From NCBI GenBank assembly GCA_024684375.1, contig JAIKWZ010000028.1:1-64000 (forward strand): DNA of 64,000 nt. Reading direction: 5' to 3'. The stretch comes from Clostridiales bacterium (GTDB taxonomy: Bacteria > Bacillota > Clostridia > Christensenellales > Aristaeellaceae). Positions 1 to 8,284 of the stretch are shown piece by piece. Both the position numbers and the translations under genes were made by a program. Position 1 is the stretch's first letter. Each line of letters opens with the position of its first letter. Under the pieces are notes generated by a model. The model was not told where the DNA came from. It saw nothing but the letters and a program-made list of their open reading frames with translations, and did no database searches.

Positions 1-34
1 GCCCTGCCGTAAATATGAGGAGGTTTTTACACGC

Positions 35-1222
35 ATGAACGACATCGAGAACAACGTTCCTGTTCAGCAGGAAGCCAACGCGCCTCAGGCCGCGCCTGAA
101 GCGGACTTCGCATCCCAGGTGGATGAGTCCTTACAGAAGTACCGTCCCGGTCAGGTAGTGACCGTGAAGGTGCTGCAGATCACCGATGAGGGTGTGAATG
201 TAGAGCTGCCCGGCTACAAGATGGACGGCCAGATCAAGACTGAAGATCTGAGTGATACCGATGTCAAGGTGGGCGACGAGATAGAGGCCGAGGTTGTGAA
301 GCTCAACGACGGCAACGGCAACTATGTGCTGCTCAGCCAGAAGAACATCATCAACCGCAAGCTGTGGGACGAGATCGTAGCCAAATTCGAGAACGGCGAA
401 TACGTCGAAGCCGAGGGCAAGGAAGCCGTAAAGGGCGGCCTGCTGTGCGACATCGGCGGCGTACGCACCTTCGTTCCCGCCAGCCAGCTGGCCAATCACT
501 TTGTGGACAAGATCGAGCAGTTCGTGGGCAAGCCCATGAAGCTCAAGATCATAGAGCTGGACAAGAGCAAGAAGCGCATCGTGGCTTCCCGCAAAGCTGT
601 GCTCAAGGAAGAAGCCGCTGCCCGCAAGCAGGAGATCTGGAGCAAGCTGGAGAAGGACGCCGTGGTAAAGGGCATCGTGCGCAGACTCACCGATTTTGGC
701 GCGTTTGTGGACGTTGGCGGCGTAGACGGTCTGGTACATGTGACCAACCTGTCCTGGGGCCGTGTGGCGCATCCCTCCGACGCGGTGAGCGTGGGTGAGG
801 AGATCGAGGTCAAGATCCTGGATTTGGATCCCGAGAAGGAAAGAGTGTCCCTGTCCCGCAAAGCCACCATGCCCAAGCCTTGGGCGGTAGCCGAGGAAAA
901 GTATCCTGTCGGCAGCATCGTTGAAGGCAAAGTGGTCAGGATCCAGCCCTTCGGCGCCTTTGTGGAGCTGGAGAGCGGCCTGGACGGTCTGGTACACATT
1001 TCCCAGTGCTCTACCCAGAGGGTGAACAAGGTCGAAGACGCTCTGAACGTGGGCGATATCGTGCGCGTTAAGGTGCTGGACGTGGATCCCGAGCGCAAGC
1101 GCATCAGCCTGTCTGTGCGCGCGGCGCTGGAAGACGAAGCCATGGCTGAGACCGAGGACATCAGCGACGAGTACGCCATCGACGAAGAAGCCCCGGAAGC
1201 TGAGGCTCCCGCTGAGGAATAA
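35..1222 (+). CDS. rpsA: S1 RNA-binding domain protein (ribosomal protein S1 homologue)
   Basis: This 395-residue protein has four S1 (OB-fold) RNA-binding domains at about residues 39-104, 120-190, 208-279 and 294-366. The last two carry the classical DFGAFVDV and PFGAFVEL motifs followed by GLVH. An acidic Glu/Asp/Ala tail closes the protein. In Bacillota such proteins bind mRNA and may assist translation initiation or mRNA stability, but are less strictly essential than the six-domain proteobacterial S1. The start is set by a strong GAGGAGG site at 17-23. Only 34 bases lie upstream in the window, so its promoter and any usual cmk/ispH neighbour are out of view. A strong hairpin follows the stop. 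Confidence 0.9.
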   Translation: MNDIENNVPVQQEANAPQAAPEADFASQVDESLQKYRPGQVVTVKVLQITDEGVNVELPGYKMDGQIKTEDLSDTDVKVGDEIEAEVVKLNDGNGNYVLLSQKNIINRKLWDEIVAKFENGEYVEAEGKEAVKGGLLCDIGGVRTFVPASQLANHFVDKIEQFVGKPMKLKIIELDKSKKRIVASRKAVLKEEAAARKQEIWSKLEKDAVVKGIVRRLTDFGAFVDVGGVDGLVHVTNLSWGRVAHPSDAVSVGEEIEVKILDLDPEKERVSLSRKATMPKPWAVAEEKYPVGSIVEGKVVRIQPFGAFVELESGLDGLVHISQCSTQRVNKVEDALNVGDIVRVKVLDVDPERKRISLSVRAALEDEAMAETEDISDEYAIDEEAPEAEAPAEE

Positions 1223-1231
1223 GCCGAAACA

Positions 1232-1265
1232 ATAAAATGACCGCCCGTTCGGGCGGTCATTTTAT
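1232..1265. terminator. Bidirectional-type hairpin after the S1 gene
   Basis: The inverted repeat has 16-base arms at 1232-1247 and 1250-1265 around a two-base centre (TT), with A-rich and T-rich outer ends. It starts 9 bases after the S1 stop and separates that gene from the promoter that begins at 1269. Confidence 0.85.
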
Positions 1266-1268
1266 ACA

Positions 1269-1298
1269 TTGACATTACAGGCAGTCAGGATGTATAAT
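1269..1298 (+). promoter_or_regulatory. Sigma-A promoter for the URO-D family gene
   Basis: TTGACA at 1269-1274 and TATAAT at 1293-1298 are separated by 18 bases. Both hexamers are perfect consensus and lie 30 bases before the start codon at 1328, leaving a very short leader. Confidence 0.85.
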
Positions 1299-1327
1299 AT
1301 GCCTACCAATATAGTAGGGAGGATGTT

Positions 1328-2341
1328 ATGAATTCCAAGCAAAGGCTGAAGGCGTATTTATCGGGCGAGGCGACGGATAGAAGGCCCAATCTCACCGTGA
1401 TAGGCAGCGCGATCTGCAGGTACGCGAACGACGGCAAGGGGATGGACGTTGAGACCTATTGCAAGGACTGGAAACTCATGGCGGATGCAGCCAGAGCCGC
1501 GGCGCGGGCGTATAAGCTGGATTTTATCCAGATAGCCTCTGACCTGTTGAGGGAAGCGGAAGGCTACGGCACAAAGATAGAGTTTTACCCCAACAAGCTG
1601 CCCTCCGCAATAAAGCCCGCTCTGGACGATATAAGCGGCGCGGAGAAGCTGCGTCCTCTGAAGGCGGCAGATATACCCAGGCTGTACGACCTGGTAAAGG
1701 CCGCCGAATACGCGCTGGAGGATACGGAAGTCGACCCAATGGTGCTTGCGGTCGGCCCCATGACTGTAGCCGGCAACGTGCGCGGCGTCGAGAATATAAT
1801 GGTGGACATGCTGGACGAGCCGGAAGACTGCGAAACGCTGCTGGACACAGTGACTTACACTACGCTGGACTTCATCTCCTGTCTTGCGGAGGCAGGCGTC
1901 AAATACGCTTATGTGGCAGACCCTGTAGCGTCGCTGGTGTCTCCCAAAGTGTACGGAAAGCTGGTCTTCCCCAGACATAAACAGATATTCGATCACATGA
2001 ATGCGCTGGGCATCACAGGACGGCTGCACGTGTGCGGCAACACCTCCGGCATACTGCCCCTCACCAGTACGCTGGGAGCGAAGGTGGTGGATGTAGACCA
2101 CCTGGTGGACTTCGATCAGGCGCTGAACATCGCGCAGGCCAGGTGCCTGTTAAACGGGAACATCGACCCCGTAGCGGATGTGTATACCTGCGACGCTGCG
2201 CATACGAAGCAGGCGATGCTTGACGTGGCGAAAAAGGCCAACGGCCGCCGCGCGCTGTTCATGCCAGGCTGCGAGCTTCCCACAGACACAAAGCTGGAAA
2301 ACATTCTGGCCATACACGAGGCGCTGGCGGAGATCGGCTGA
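1328..2341 (+). CDS. Uroporphyrinogen decarboxylase family protein (MtaA/CmuA-like methyltransferase)
   Basis: This 337-residue protein fits the URO-D superfamily branch that includes corrinoid-linked methyltransferases such as MtaA and CmuA rather than true haem-pathway HemE. It carries a metal-site pattern of that branch: LHVCGN at about residue 234 and a later PGCELP Cys near 316, giving the His-x-Cys...Cys zinc ligand set. The arginine-rich N-terminal substrate motif of HemE is not evident. The family moves methyl groups from methylated substrates or corrinoid proteins to thiols, but the substrate here is unknown. No corrinoid protein gene is adjacent. The start follows a GGGAGGA site at 1317-1323 and the gene is monocistronic by its own promoter. 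Confidence 0.8.
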   Translation: MNSKQRLKAYLSGEATDRRPNLTVIGSAICRYANDGKGMDVETYCKDWKLMADAARAAARAYKLDFIQIASDLLREAEGYGTKIEFYPNKLPSAIKPALDDISGAEKLRPLKAADIPRLYDLVKAAEYALEDTEVDPMVLAVGPMTVAGNVRGVENIMVDMLDEPEDCETLLDTVTYTTLDFISCLAEAGVKYAYVADPVASLVSPKVYGKLVFPRHKQIFDHMNALGITGRLHVCGNTSGILPLTSTLGAKVVDVDHLVDFDQALNIAQARCLLNGNIDPVADVYTCDAAHTKQAMLDVAKKANGRRALFMPGCELPTDTKLENILAIHEALAEIG

Positions 2342-2465
2342 GCCGCTGTGCATTGCGGGCACGGAGATATTGGCTCTTCGCGCCCCTTTTTTTGCCCAAC
2401 AAATTCAAATGCTGTTTGAGTTTGGCCGCACAAATGCGGTTTTAGCGATTTCAAAGGCCATTTGA

Positions 2466-2494
2466 TTGCTTTTTTGCCCCTTCCGCCGTAAAAT
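2466..2494 (+). promoter_or_regulatory. Probable promoter for the small protein/XRE operon
   Basis: TTGCTT at 2466-2471 and TAAAAT at 2489-2494 are 17 bases apart, 33 bases before the start at 2528. A small hairpin followed by four T (CCGCA/TGCGG, 2426-2443) lies upstream and may end the previous transcript. Confidence 0.5.
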
Positions 2495-2527
2495 CAGCCC
2501 AGAATCCGGCGAGGGAGGCACAGACGA

Positions 2528-2728
2528 ATGGCAAACGACAGTTGGGAAAAATGGGACGAATTATCGCTTGAAACATACTGGAGGCTGGACAGGCTCAAAG
2601 AGCTGTCCGCGCGGACAGAAAAAGAGTACAGCCTGATTCCTGCCCGGCAGCGGCGAAAAGGCGGACTGATAAAGAAGCTCAAGCTGGCGGCGCTGTACAT
2701 CGCGAGTCTCTTTTCGGGCCGAAACTAA
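2528..2728 (+). CDS. Small protein of unknown function, in operon with the XRE regulator
   Basis: This 66-residue protein has a good ribosome site (GGGAGG ending 9 bases before the ATG). The N-terminal half is charged and helical (Trp/Glu-rich) and the C-terminal part has a Lys/Arg-rich stretch followed by a short hydrophobic segment (LAALYIASLF) that could sit at the membrane. It ends 12 bases before the XRE gene, so the two are probably cotranscribed. No family is recognised. The arrangement could mean that the small protein is a partner of the repeat regulator, but that is inference. Confidence 0.6.
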   Translation: MANDSWEKWDELSLETYWRLDRLKELSARTEKEYSLIPARQRRKGGLIKKLKLAALYIASLFSGRN

Positions 2729-2740
2729 GGAGGAAAGATC

Positions 2741-4198
2741 ATGGAAAACAACGTGGGCTTTGATATGGAAAAATGCGGCGCGCTGATCAGCCGCTTAAGG
2801 AAGCAGGCGGGTTACACCCAGGCGGGGCTGGCGCAAAGGCTGGGCATCAGCTACCAGGCGGTATCCTCCTGGGAGCGTGGGGCGAGCATGCCGGATATAG
2901 GCAAGCTCAGGGACCTGGCCAACGCCCTGAATACCACCGTGGACCACATCCTTTCGGGAGACGCGGAGCCTGCTCCGCGGCCGGTATCGGAATTACCCGT
3001 TTTGGAGGAACCGGTGTCGGAGTATATAGAAGAGACTGTCGTGTATACGCCAAACGCCGAACCCGAGCAGCCGCCAAAAAAAGAGGAGCCGGAACAGCTG
3101 TCTGAAGAGGAACAGGAACAACTGCCCGAAGAGGAACCGGCCCGGGAAAGCAAAAAACCGGGAATGGATCTTTCGACGCTGCTCAAGCTGGCGCCGTTCA
3201 TGGACCAGGTGACCCTGGACGCCGCCGCGCGGGAACTGGCGTCCGCGTCGGGCATAAAGTCGCTGGTCGCGTTGGCGCCATTTGTGTCTTCCAAAGTGCT
3301 GGGCGAAATAGTGCGCGACAGCGCCGACGAGCTGCCCACAAATACGTTGGCCGCGTTGGCGCCTTTCCTGGACAGGGACGTGCTTGAAGAGCTCGCTTTC
3401 CGGTCAGAAAACGAAGGCAATGAAAGGCTGATGATCGCTTTGGCGCCCTTCCTGAGGGGCAAGCCGGCAGGAAGGCTGTTTGAACGCTTAAAGGCCAGGC
3501 TGGGCGGATTGGTGCGGGTGTTCGAGGAAGAAAAGCCGGCTTATTCGGGCAGCGGAGACCAGAACTTCACCGACGGCGACGTGGAAACACTTATACGCAA
3601 TGCGGACGGGGAAGACATACCGCGGCTTGCGAAAATGTTCGCGGACCGCCTGGACGAAAGGCTGTGCGGCATGCTGATCGACGCCTGTGAAGAAGAAGAG
3701 ATCCCACATCTGGCGCATGAAATAAAGCACCGTCTGCCCTCCAAACTCGTGACCAGGCTTATCGAGGCGTGCGATGAGGACGAGATACCCGCCCTGGCAA
3801 TGGAGATAAAGGACATGGTGGACGGCGGGCAGATAAACCGCCTGATCGAAGCGTGCGACGAGGACGAGATACCCGGGCTTGCTTCGATACTCTGCGGCAG
3901 GCTTGACGGAAACAACGTGAACAGGCTGATAAACTGCTGCGACGAAGACGCGCTAAGTGAGCTTACTACGGCGATATATCCATTGCTGGATGAGGAAAAG
4001 ATCGATCGTCTGATCGACGCGTGGGAGGACGACGAGCTTATGAACTTGTGGACGCTGGTCTCGGACAAGGCGAGCGACGCGAATATGAGACGTATGCTGG
4101 ACGCCTGTGACGAGGACTGTCTGGCCGAGCTCGCGCAGGCGATGGGGGAACGTCTGAGCCCCGAGGACATAAGGAATGTGTTGAACAGGATAAGATGA
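2741..4198 (+). CDS. XRE-type DNA-binding protein with an array of 28-residue repeats
   Basis: Residues 10-72 of this 485-residue protein form a clear Cro/C1-type helix-turn-helix (LRKQAGYTQ...GISYQAVSSWERG). An acidic Glu/Pro linker follows at about 75-140. The remainder is repetitive with a constant 28-residue period in two blocks. Residues 147-258 hold four units starting with L-x-x-LAPF; residues 280-485 hold about seven units with the core RLIEACDEDEIP and a conserved Leu-Ala. Each unit looks like a helix pair, so the whole may form a solenoid. It is presumably a transcription factor with a large scaffold or sensor domain. The start follows an AGGAGG site. No membrane segment is seen. 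Confidence 0.8.
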   Translation: MENNVGFDMEKCGALISRLRKQAGYTQAGLAQRLGISYQAVSSWERGASMPDIGKLRDLANALNTTVDHILSGDAEPAPRPVSELPVLEEPVSEYIEETVVYTPNAEPEQPPKKEEPEQLSEEEQEQLPEEEPARESKKPGMDLSTLLKLAPFMDQVTLDAAARELASASGIKSLVALAPFVSSKVLGEIVRDSADELPTNTLAALAPFLDRDVLEELAFRSENEGNERLMIALAPFLRGKPAGRLFERLKARLGGLVRVFEEEKPAYSGSGDQNFTDGDVETLIRNADGEDIPRLAKMFADRLDERLCGMLIDACEEEEIPHLAHEIKHRLPSKLVTRLIEACDEDEIPALAMEIKDMVDGGQINRLIEACDEDEIPGLASILCGRLDGNNVNRLINCCDEDALSELTTAIYPLLDEEKIDRLIDAWEDDELMNLWTLVSDKASDANMRRMLDACDEDCLAELAQAMGERLSPEDIRNVLNRIR

Positions 4199-4290
4199 AG
4201 TTTCGCGGCGGCAGCGTTCAAAGACGCTGATTTGTCGAAACGGCCTGCCGGCAGCGGCATAAAACTGCATTTCTAAGCTGAAAATCCGGG

Positions 4291-4320
4291 GAAACGCTGA
4301 TCAAATCAGCGTTTCTTTAA
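4291..4320 (+). terminator. Terminator after the XRE gene
   Basis: GAAACGCTGA at 4291-4300 pairs with TCAGCGTTTC at 4306-4315 around a 5-base loop, followed by TTTAA. It lies between the XRE gene and the MATE gene. Confidence 0.65.
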
Positions 4321-4391
4321 TACTATGTTCGCCAAAATATAATATCCAAGGTGTAAAATAACTCTCGCATATTTGCGATCTGGAGGCCGAA

Positions 4392-5840
4392 ATGCAGAAG
4401 AATCCCGGCAAAGCACTGTCTCATGACGAAAAAATGGGCACCATGCCCATAGGTCCGCTGCTCATCTCCACGGCGTTGCCCATGATGCTGTCCATGTTGG
4501 TACAGGCGCTGTACAACGTGGTGGACAGCCTGTATGTGTCGCGCCTGGCGTCCAGCGAGGAGGCCATAAACGCCGTATCCCTGTCCTTTCCGCTGCAGAC
4601 GCTTATGATAGGCATCGGCATAGGCACGGCAGTTGGCACCAACGCGATGTTAGGCCGCTACCTGGGTGCGAAAATGCCCCTTGAAGCGGAGCGAAGCGCC
4701 AACACGGGCCTGTTTTTGTCTATAATCACCTCGCTCGTTTTCACAGTGATAGGCCTGTCATTTTCAAACTTCTACTTCCGTTCCATAAACTCCCCGGCCA
4801 TGAACAAGGCACTGGCGATAGCCGACGCTCTTGAGAGGGAGGCCGAGGTCGCCCGCATAAACAAGATAATCTCCTACGGCACCAGTTACTGCACCATTTG
4901 CCTGAGCTTGTCAATGGGCTTCTTTTTGCAGGCCACGTTTGAAAGGATGCTAACTGCCACGGGCCGCAGCCGCATAGCCATGCTGTGCCAGATGTCTGGC
5001 GCTGTAACGAATATACTGCTGGATCCGGTGTTCATATTCGGCGTGGACTGGATGGGCATACCTTCCCTGGAGGTCGCCGGCGCGGCAGTCGCCACGGTTA
5101 TCGGCCAGTTCGTGGCGGGAATAATGGCCATGGTGTTCGTGTCCGCGAAGGTCAAGGAAGTGCGCATACATATTAAAAAGCTCAAGTGGCATACTCAGAC
5201 CGTAAAGGAGATATATAAGATAGGCCTGCCCTCCATAATCATGCAGTGCGTGGGCTCGGTCATGAACTACCTTATGAACCTGATCCTTATCGGCTTTACC
5301 ACCGCCGCTACCGCGTTCTTCGGCGTGTATTACAAGCTGCAGTCGTTCATATTCATGCCCGTATTTGGCCTTAACAACGGCATGGTGCCGATCATTTCCT
5401 ACAATTACGGCGCCAGACAGAAGCAGAGGGTGTGGAGCACCGTAAGGCTGAGCGTCTATATTTCCATGGCTATAATGACTGTGGGAATGATAGTGTTCGA
5501 GACCATGCCCGGTACGCTGCTAAGGCTGTTCAACGCCGGAGAGGAAATGATGAAGCTGGGCACAAGGGGCTTAAGGATAATCGCCATACACTTCCCTGTG
5601 GCTGGCTTTTGCATAATAATGGGTTCCGTGTTCCAGGCGGTTGGGAATCCCACCCATTCCATGATAATATCCGTGTGCAGGCAACTTTTGGCGCTGCTGC
5701 CCGCCGCTTGGCTGCTGGGGCGGCTGTTCGGCCTGGATGCGCTGTGGTTCTCATTCCTGATCGCCGAGGCAGTATCCCTGGCACTGAGCGTGACGTTCCT
5801 TAAGAAGACAAGAGGGATCATCGACGTGGCGCTGGGATAG
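4392..5840 (+). CDS. MATE family multidrug/Na+ efflux transporter
   Basis: This is a 482-residue integral membrane protein with about 12 predicted hydrophobic segments and a MATE-type start (PIGPLLISTALPMMLSML, then NVVDSLYVSRL). MATE proteins export drugs or metabolites using Na+ or H+ gradients. Length and the two-bundle layout are typical, with a central loop near residues 130-170 (KIISYGTSYCTICLSLSMG) at the usual place. The start follows TGGAGG 10 bases upstream. TATAAT (4338-4343) and TAAAAT (4354-4359) lie upstream but without a convincing -35. It stands alone between terminators, and its substrate cannot be read from the sequence. Confidence 0.88.
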   Translation: MQKNPGKALSHDEKMGTMPIGPLLISTALPMMLSMLVQALYNVVDSLYVSRLASSEEAINAVSLSFPLQTLMIGIGIGTAVGTNAMLGRYLGAKMPLEAERSANTGLFLSIITSLVFTVIGLSFSNFYFRSINSPAMNKALAIADALEREAEVARINKIISYGTSYCTICLSLSMGFFLQATFERMLTATGRSRIAMLCQMSGAVTNILLDPVFIFGVDWMGIPSLEVAGAAVATVIGQFVAGIMAMVFVSAKVKEVRIHIKKLKWHTQTVKEIYKIGLPSIIMQCVGSVMNYLMNLILIGFTTAATAFFGVYYKLQSFIFMPVFGLNNGMVPIISYNYGARQKQRVWSTVRLSVYISMAIMTVGMIVFETMPGTLLRLFNAGEEMMKLGTRGLRIIAIHFPVAGFCIIMGSVFQAVGNPTHSMIISVCRQLLALLPAAWLLGRLFGLDALWFSFLIAEAVSLALSVTFLKKTRGIIDVALG

Positions 5841-5898
5841 GACGAACGCGGCAGCGCGTCCACGTCATTTGGATGTATCTGTATCGGTGTTTTCAATC

Positions 5899-5928
5899 AA
5901 AACGGAGGGGCAGCAGCCCCTCCGTTTT
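5899..5928. terminator. Bidirectional terminator between the MATE and thioredoxin-like genes
   Basis: Arms AAAACGGAGGGGC (5899-5911) and GCCCCTCCGTTTT (5916-5928) with a 4-base loop serve both convergent genes. Confidence 0.9.
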
Positions 5929-5952
5929 AGTCATCCGCCGGCGTGATACGCA

Positions 5953-6453
5953 TTACGCCTCGCCCAGCAAAATGGCCATGCACAGCCCAACCAGTTCCTC
6001 GTCAAGCATGCCTACCTGACCGGCAATGATGTTTCCTTCTGCGTCCACCAGCACGGTCACGGGGATGGAACCAATGCCGTATGTCATCAGGCTGTTGCTT
6101 TCCGTATCCAGATAAACGGGGAAGGTGAAGGCGTTTTCTTTCAGGTACTCCTCGACTTCCGTTTTCGCGTCTTCGCCGCTGTCTACGCTCACCATCGCGA
6201 AAGTGATCTGTTCACCGTACTTTTCAAACGCCTGTTGAAAATAGGGCAATTCGTTTCTGCAGGGAGGGCACCACGTGGCCCAGATGTTGAGCAGCAGAGG
6301 CTGTCCGGTGAGCTCGGAAAAGCTTATTTCCTGGCCTTCCATGGTCTGCATAACGAAGTCGGGTGCGGCAACAGGTTCCTCCTGCTGAGCGTCCTCGGCA
6401 AAAGCGCAGCTGCACAGAATAAGCGCGATAAGCGCGCACAACAGTTTCTTCAT
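5953..6453 (-). CDS. Secreted TlpA/ResA-like thiol-disulfide oxidoreductase
   Basis: This 166-residue exported thioredoxin-fold protein has a signal peptide at residues 1-19 (LCALIALILCSCAFA), and the active site WCPPC gives Cys62 and Cys65. The cis-proline loop is in GSIPVTVLVD. Such proteins reduce or edit disulfides outside the membrane, for example in cytochrome or cell-envelope maturation, but no partner gene is adjacent. A start five codons upstream is possible in frame, but GGAGGATCAGATC precedes the ATG at 6453 and the signal peptide begins there. The LCSC sequence could be a weak lipobox, though cleavage after AFA is more likely. Confidence 0.85.
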   Translation of the reverse strand: MKKLLCALIALILCSCAFAEDAQQEEPVAAPDFVMQTMEGQEISFSELTGQPLLLNIWATWCPPCRNELPYFQQAFEKYGEQITFAMVSVDSGEDAKTEVEEYLKENAFTFPVYLDTESNSLMTYGIGSIPVTVLVDAEGNIIAGQVGMLDEELVGLCMAILLGEA

Positions 6454-6482
6454 GATCTGATCCTCCATCTGTGATCAAACTC

Positions 6483-6512
6483 ATTATAGCATCCGGATGG
6501 TTCCGCGGTCAA
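6483..6512 (-). promoter_or_regulatory. Promoter of the TlpA-like gene
   Basis: On the minus strand TTGACC (6507-6512) and TATAAT (6483-6488) are 18 bases apart, just upstream of the start at 6453. It is back to back with the plus-strand promoter at 6515. Confidence 0.75.
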
Positions 6513-6514
6513 GC

Positions 6515-6543
6515 TTGTCAAATCACCGGGTTTGTGGTAGAAT
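6515..6543 (+). promoter_or_regulatory. Extended -10 promoter of the DUF4091 gene
   Basis: TTGTCA (6515-6520) and TAGAAT (6538-6543) are 17 bases apart, with TGG directly before the -10. The start codon is at 6571. Confidence 0.75.
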
Positions 6544-6570
6544 CTGCCCAGAAACTTTGGAGGTTAAGGC

Positions 6571-8211
6571 ATGTACGATTTTCGTCTGGTCAGCTCCCTA
6601 ACAAAAGTGTTCCCCAACACAGACCCCGTTCCGCTAAACTATATCCTGCAGGGGCTTATTGGCGAGGAGGTCTCCCTGCAGGCGGCGTTTAAGGCGACAG
6701 GGGAAGGGTTTGCCCGAAATTATGTGGCCTTGGAGACCGAAAGCCCTGTAAAGGATTTCATACGCATGTACCGTGTCAGATATATGCCGGTGGTGTACGC
6801 CTGCCCGCCCGACGCGGACGAAGACTACCTCCGCAAAAAGCCGGGCCTGTATCCGGATATGCTGGAACCGGCGGAAAACTGCTGCCTGAGGATCTACGCC
6901 GACCACTGGGAGAGCGTGTTTATCACCGTCGCGCCGCCTGACAGTCTGCCCGCCGGTGAATACCCTCTGCGTTTCACGCTCAAAAATGAGAAGGGGGAGG
7001 AGCTGGCCAGTGCCTGCACCGTGTATAAGCGTGTGAATGCCGCCCTGCCCAAGCAGAAGCTGATCCATACCCGCTGGTTCCACACGGATGGGCTGTGCCA
7101 GTATTATAATATCGAAATGTGGTCAGAGGAGTTCTGGCGCGTCTGCGAGGCGTTCGTGCGGGAAGCGGCGCATATGGGGATCAACTGCCTGCTCACCCCC
7201 GTGCATACCCCGCCCCTGGACACGCGGGAAGGGGGAGAACGTCTTACCAGCCAGCTGGTGGATGTGAGTACAGACGGAGGCGAATACCGTTTTGGTTTCG
7301 AAAAGCTGCGCCGCTGGGTCAGGATGGCGCTTTCATGCGGCATCGAATACTTCGAGATTGCCCATTTCTTTACCCAGTGGGGAGCCAAGCACGCGCCCAA
7401 GATCATGGCCACGGTGGACGGGGAATACAAGCGCATTTTTGGCTGGGAGACCGACGCGGTGGGGGAAGAGTATACCCGCTTCCTTAAAGCGTATATCCCC
7501 GCATTAAAGAAAGAACTGGCTATGCTGGGCGTGCTGGACAGGTGCCTGTTCCATATTTCCGACGAACCCAAAGAAACCAACATAGAAAACTACCGCGCCG
7601 CCGCCGAAAGCGTGAAGCAGGAACTTGACGGACTTAAGGTCATCGACGCGTTGAGCCACATAGATTTCTACACTCAGGGGCTTGTGAGGAACCCCGTGCC
7701 CGCTTCCAACCGCATAAAGCCTTTTCTGGAAGCAAACGTTCCGGACCTGTGGACGTATTACTGCTGCGGGCAGTATAAGGATGTGTCCAACGTGTTTATG
7801 GCTATGCCTGCCCAAAGAAGCCGTGTGATCGGCGTGCAGCTTTACAAGTTCCGTATCGCGGGCCTGCTGCAGTGGGGCTACAACTTCTACAACAACCAGT
7901 TTTCCGATGACCCTGTGAACCCGGTCATGTCCACCGACGGCGACGGTTTCACCCCCGCGGGAGACTGCTACATAGTCTACCCCGGCGCGAACGGGCAGGC
8001 CTGGCCCTCGCTGCGTTCTGAGGCAATCAAACAGGCCATGTATGACCTGCGCGCCCTGGAGCTGCTGGAAACGTATATCGGCAGGGATGAGGCCGTCAAA
8101 CTGATCGAGGAAGGCATAGCGCCCATCGAGTTCGACGTATACCCCAGAGATCCCGACTGGCTGCCTCGTCTGAGGGCGAAAGTGAACGCGCTGATAGCAC
8201 AGTACAGTTAA
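6571..8211 (+). CDS. DUF4091 domain protein, GH123-like glycoside hydrolase candidate
   Basis: This 546-residue protein without a signal peptide should be cytoplasmic. An N-terminal beta-rich region (about 1-150) precedes a barrel-like catalytic region. The C-terminal half carries hallmarks of DUF4091: HISDEP near residue 330, ALSHIDFY, LWTYYCCG and the aromatic GLLQWGYNFY segment. The related GH123 enzymes use substrate-assisted catalysis on N-acetylhexosamines, with an Asp-Glu pair like the DEP seen here. The exact substrate is unknown. The neighbouring convergent ABC operon and the MocA-type dehydrogenase suggest an intracellular sugar catabolic role. The start follows TTTGGAGG. Confidence 0.75.
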   Translation: MYDFRLVSSLTKVFPNTDPVPLNYILQGLIGEEVSLQAAFKATGEGFARNYVALETESPVKDFIRMYRVRYMPVVYACPPDADEDYLRKKPGLYPDMLEPAENCCLRIYADHWESVFITVAPPDSLPAGEYPLRFTLKNEKGEELASACTVYKRVNAALPKQKLIHTRWFHTDGLCQYYNIEMWSEEFWRVCEAFVREAAHMGINCLLTPVHTPPLDTREGGERLTSQLVDVSTDGGEYRFGFEKLRRWVRMALSCGIEYFEIAHFFTQWGAKHAPKIMATVDGEYKRIFGWETDAVGEEYTRFLKAYIPALKKELAMLGVLDRCLFHISDEPKETNIENYRAAAESVKQELDGLKVIDALSHIDFYTQGLVRNPVPASNRIKPFLEANVPDLWTYYCCGQYKDVSNVFMAMPAQRSRVIGVQLYKFRIAGLLQWGYNFYNNQFSDDPVNPVMSTDGDGFTPAGDCYIVYPGANGQAWPSLRSEAIKQAMYDLRALELLETYIGRDEAVKLIEEGIAPIEFDVYPRDPDWLPRLRAKVNALIAQYS

Positions 8212-8225
8212 TAGACTCCGAAAGA

Positions 8226-8270
8226 ATAAAACACTGCCGCGGAAATGTAAGTTCCGCGGCAGTGTTTTAT
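8226..8270. terminator. Strong bidirectional terminator
   Basis: A 19-base perfect stem (8226-8244 with 8252-8270, outer ends ATAAAA/TTTTAT) and a 7-base loop separate the convergent DUF4091 gene and the ABC operon. Confidence 0.92.
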
Positions 8271-8284
8271 ACAAATACGCTGTT

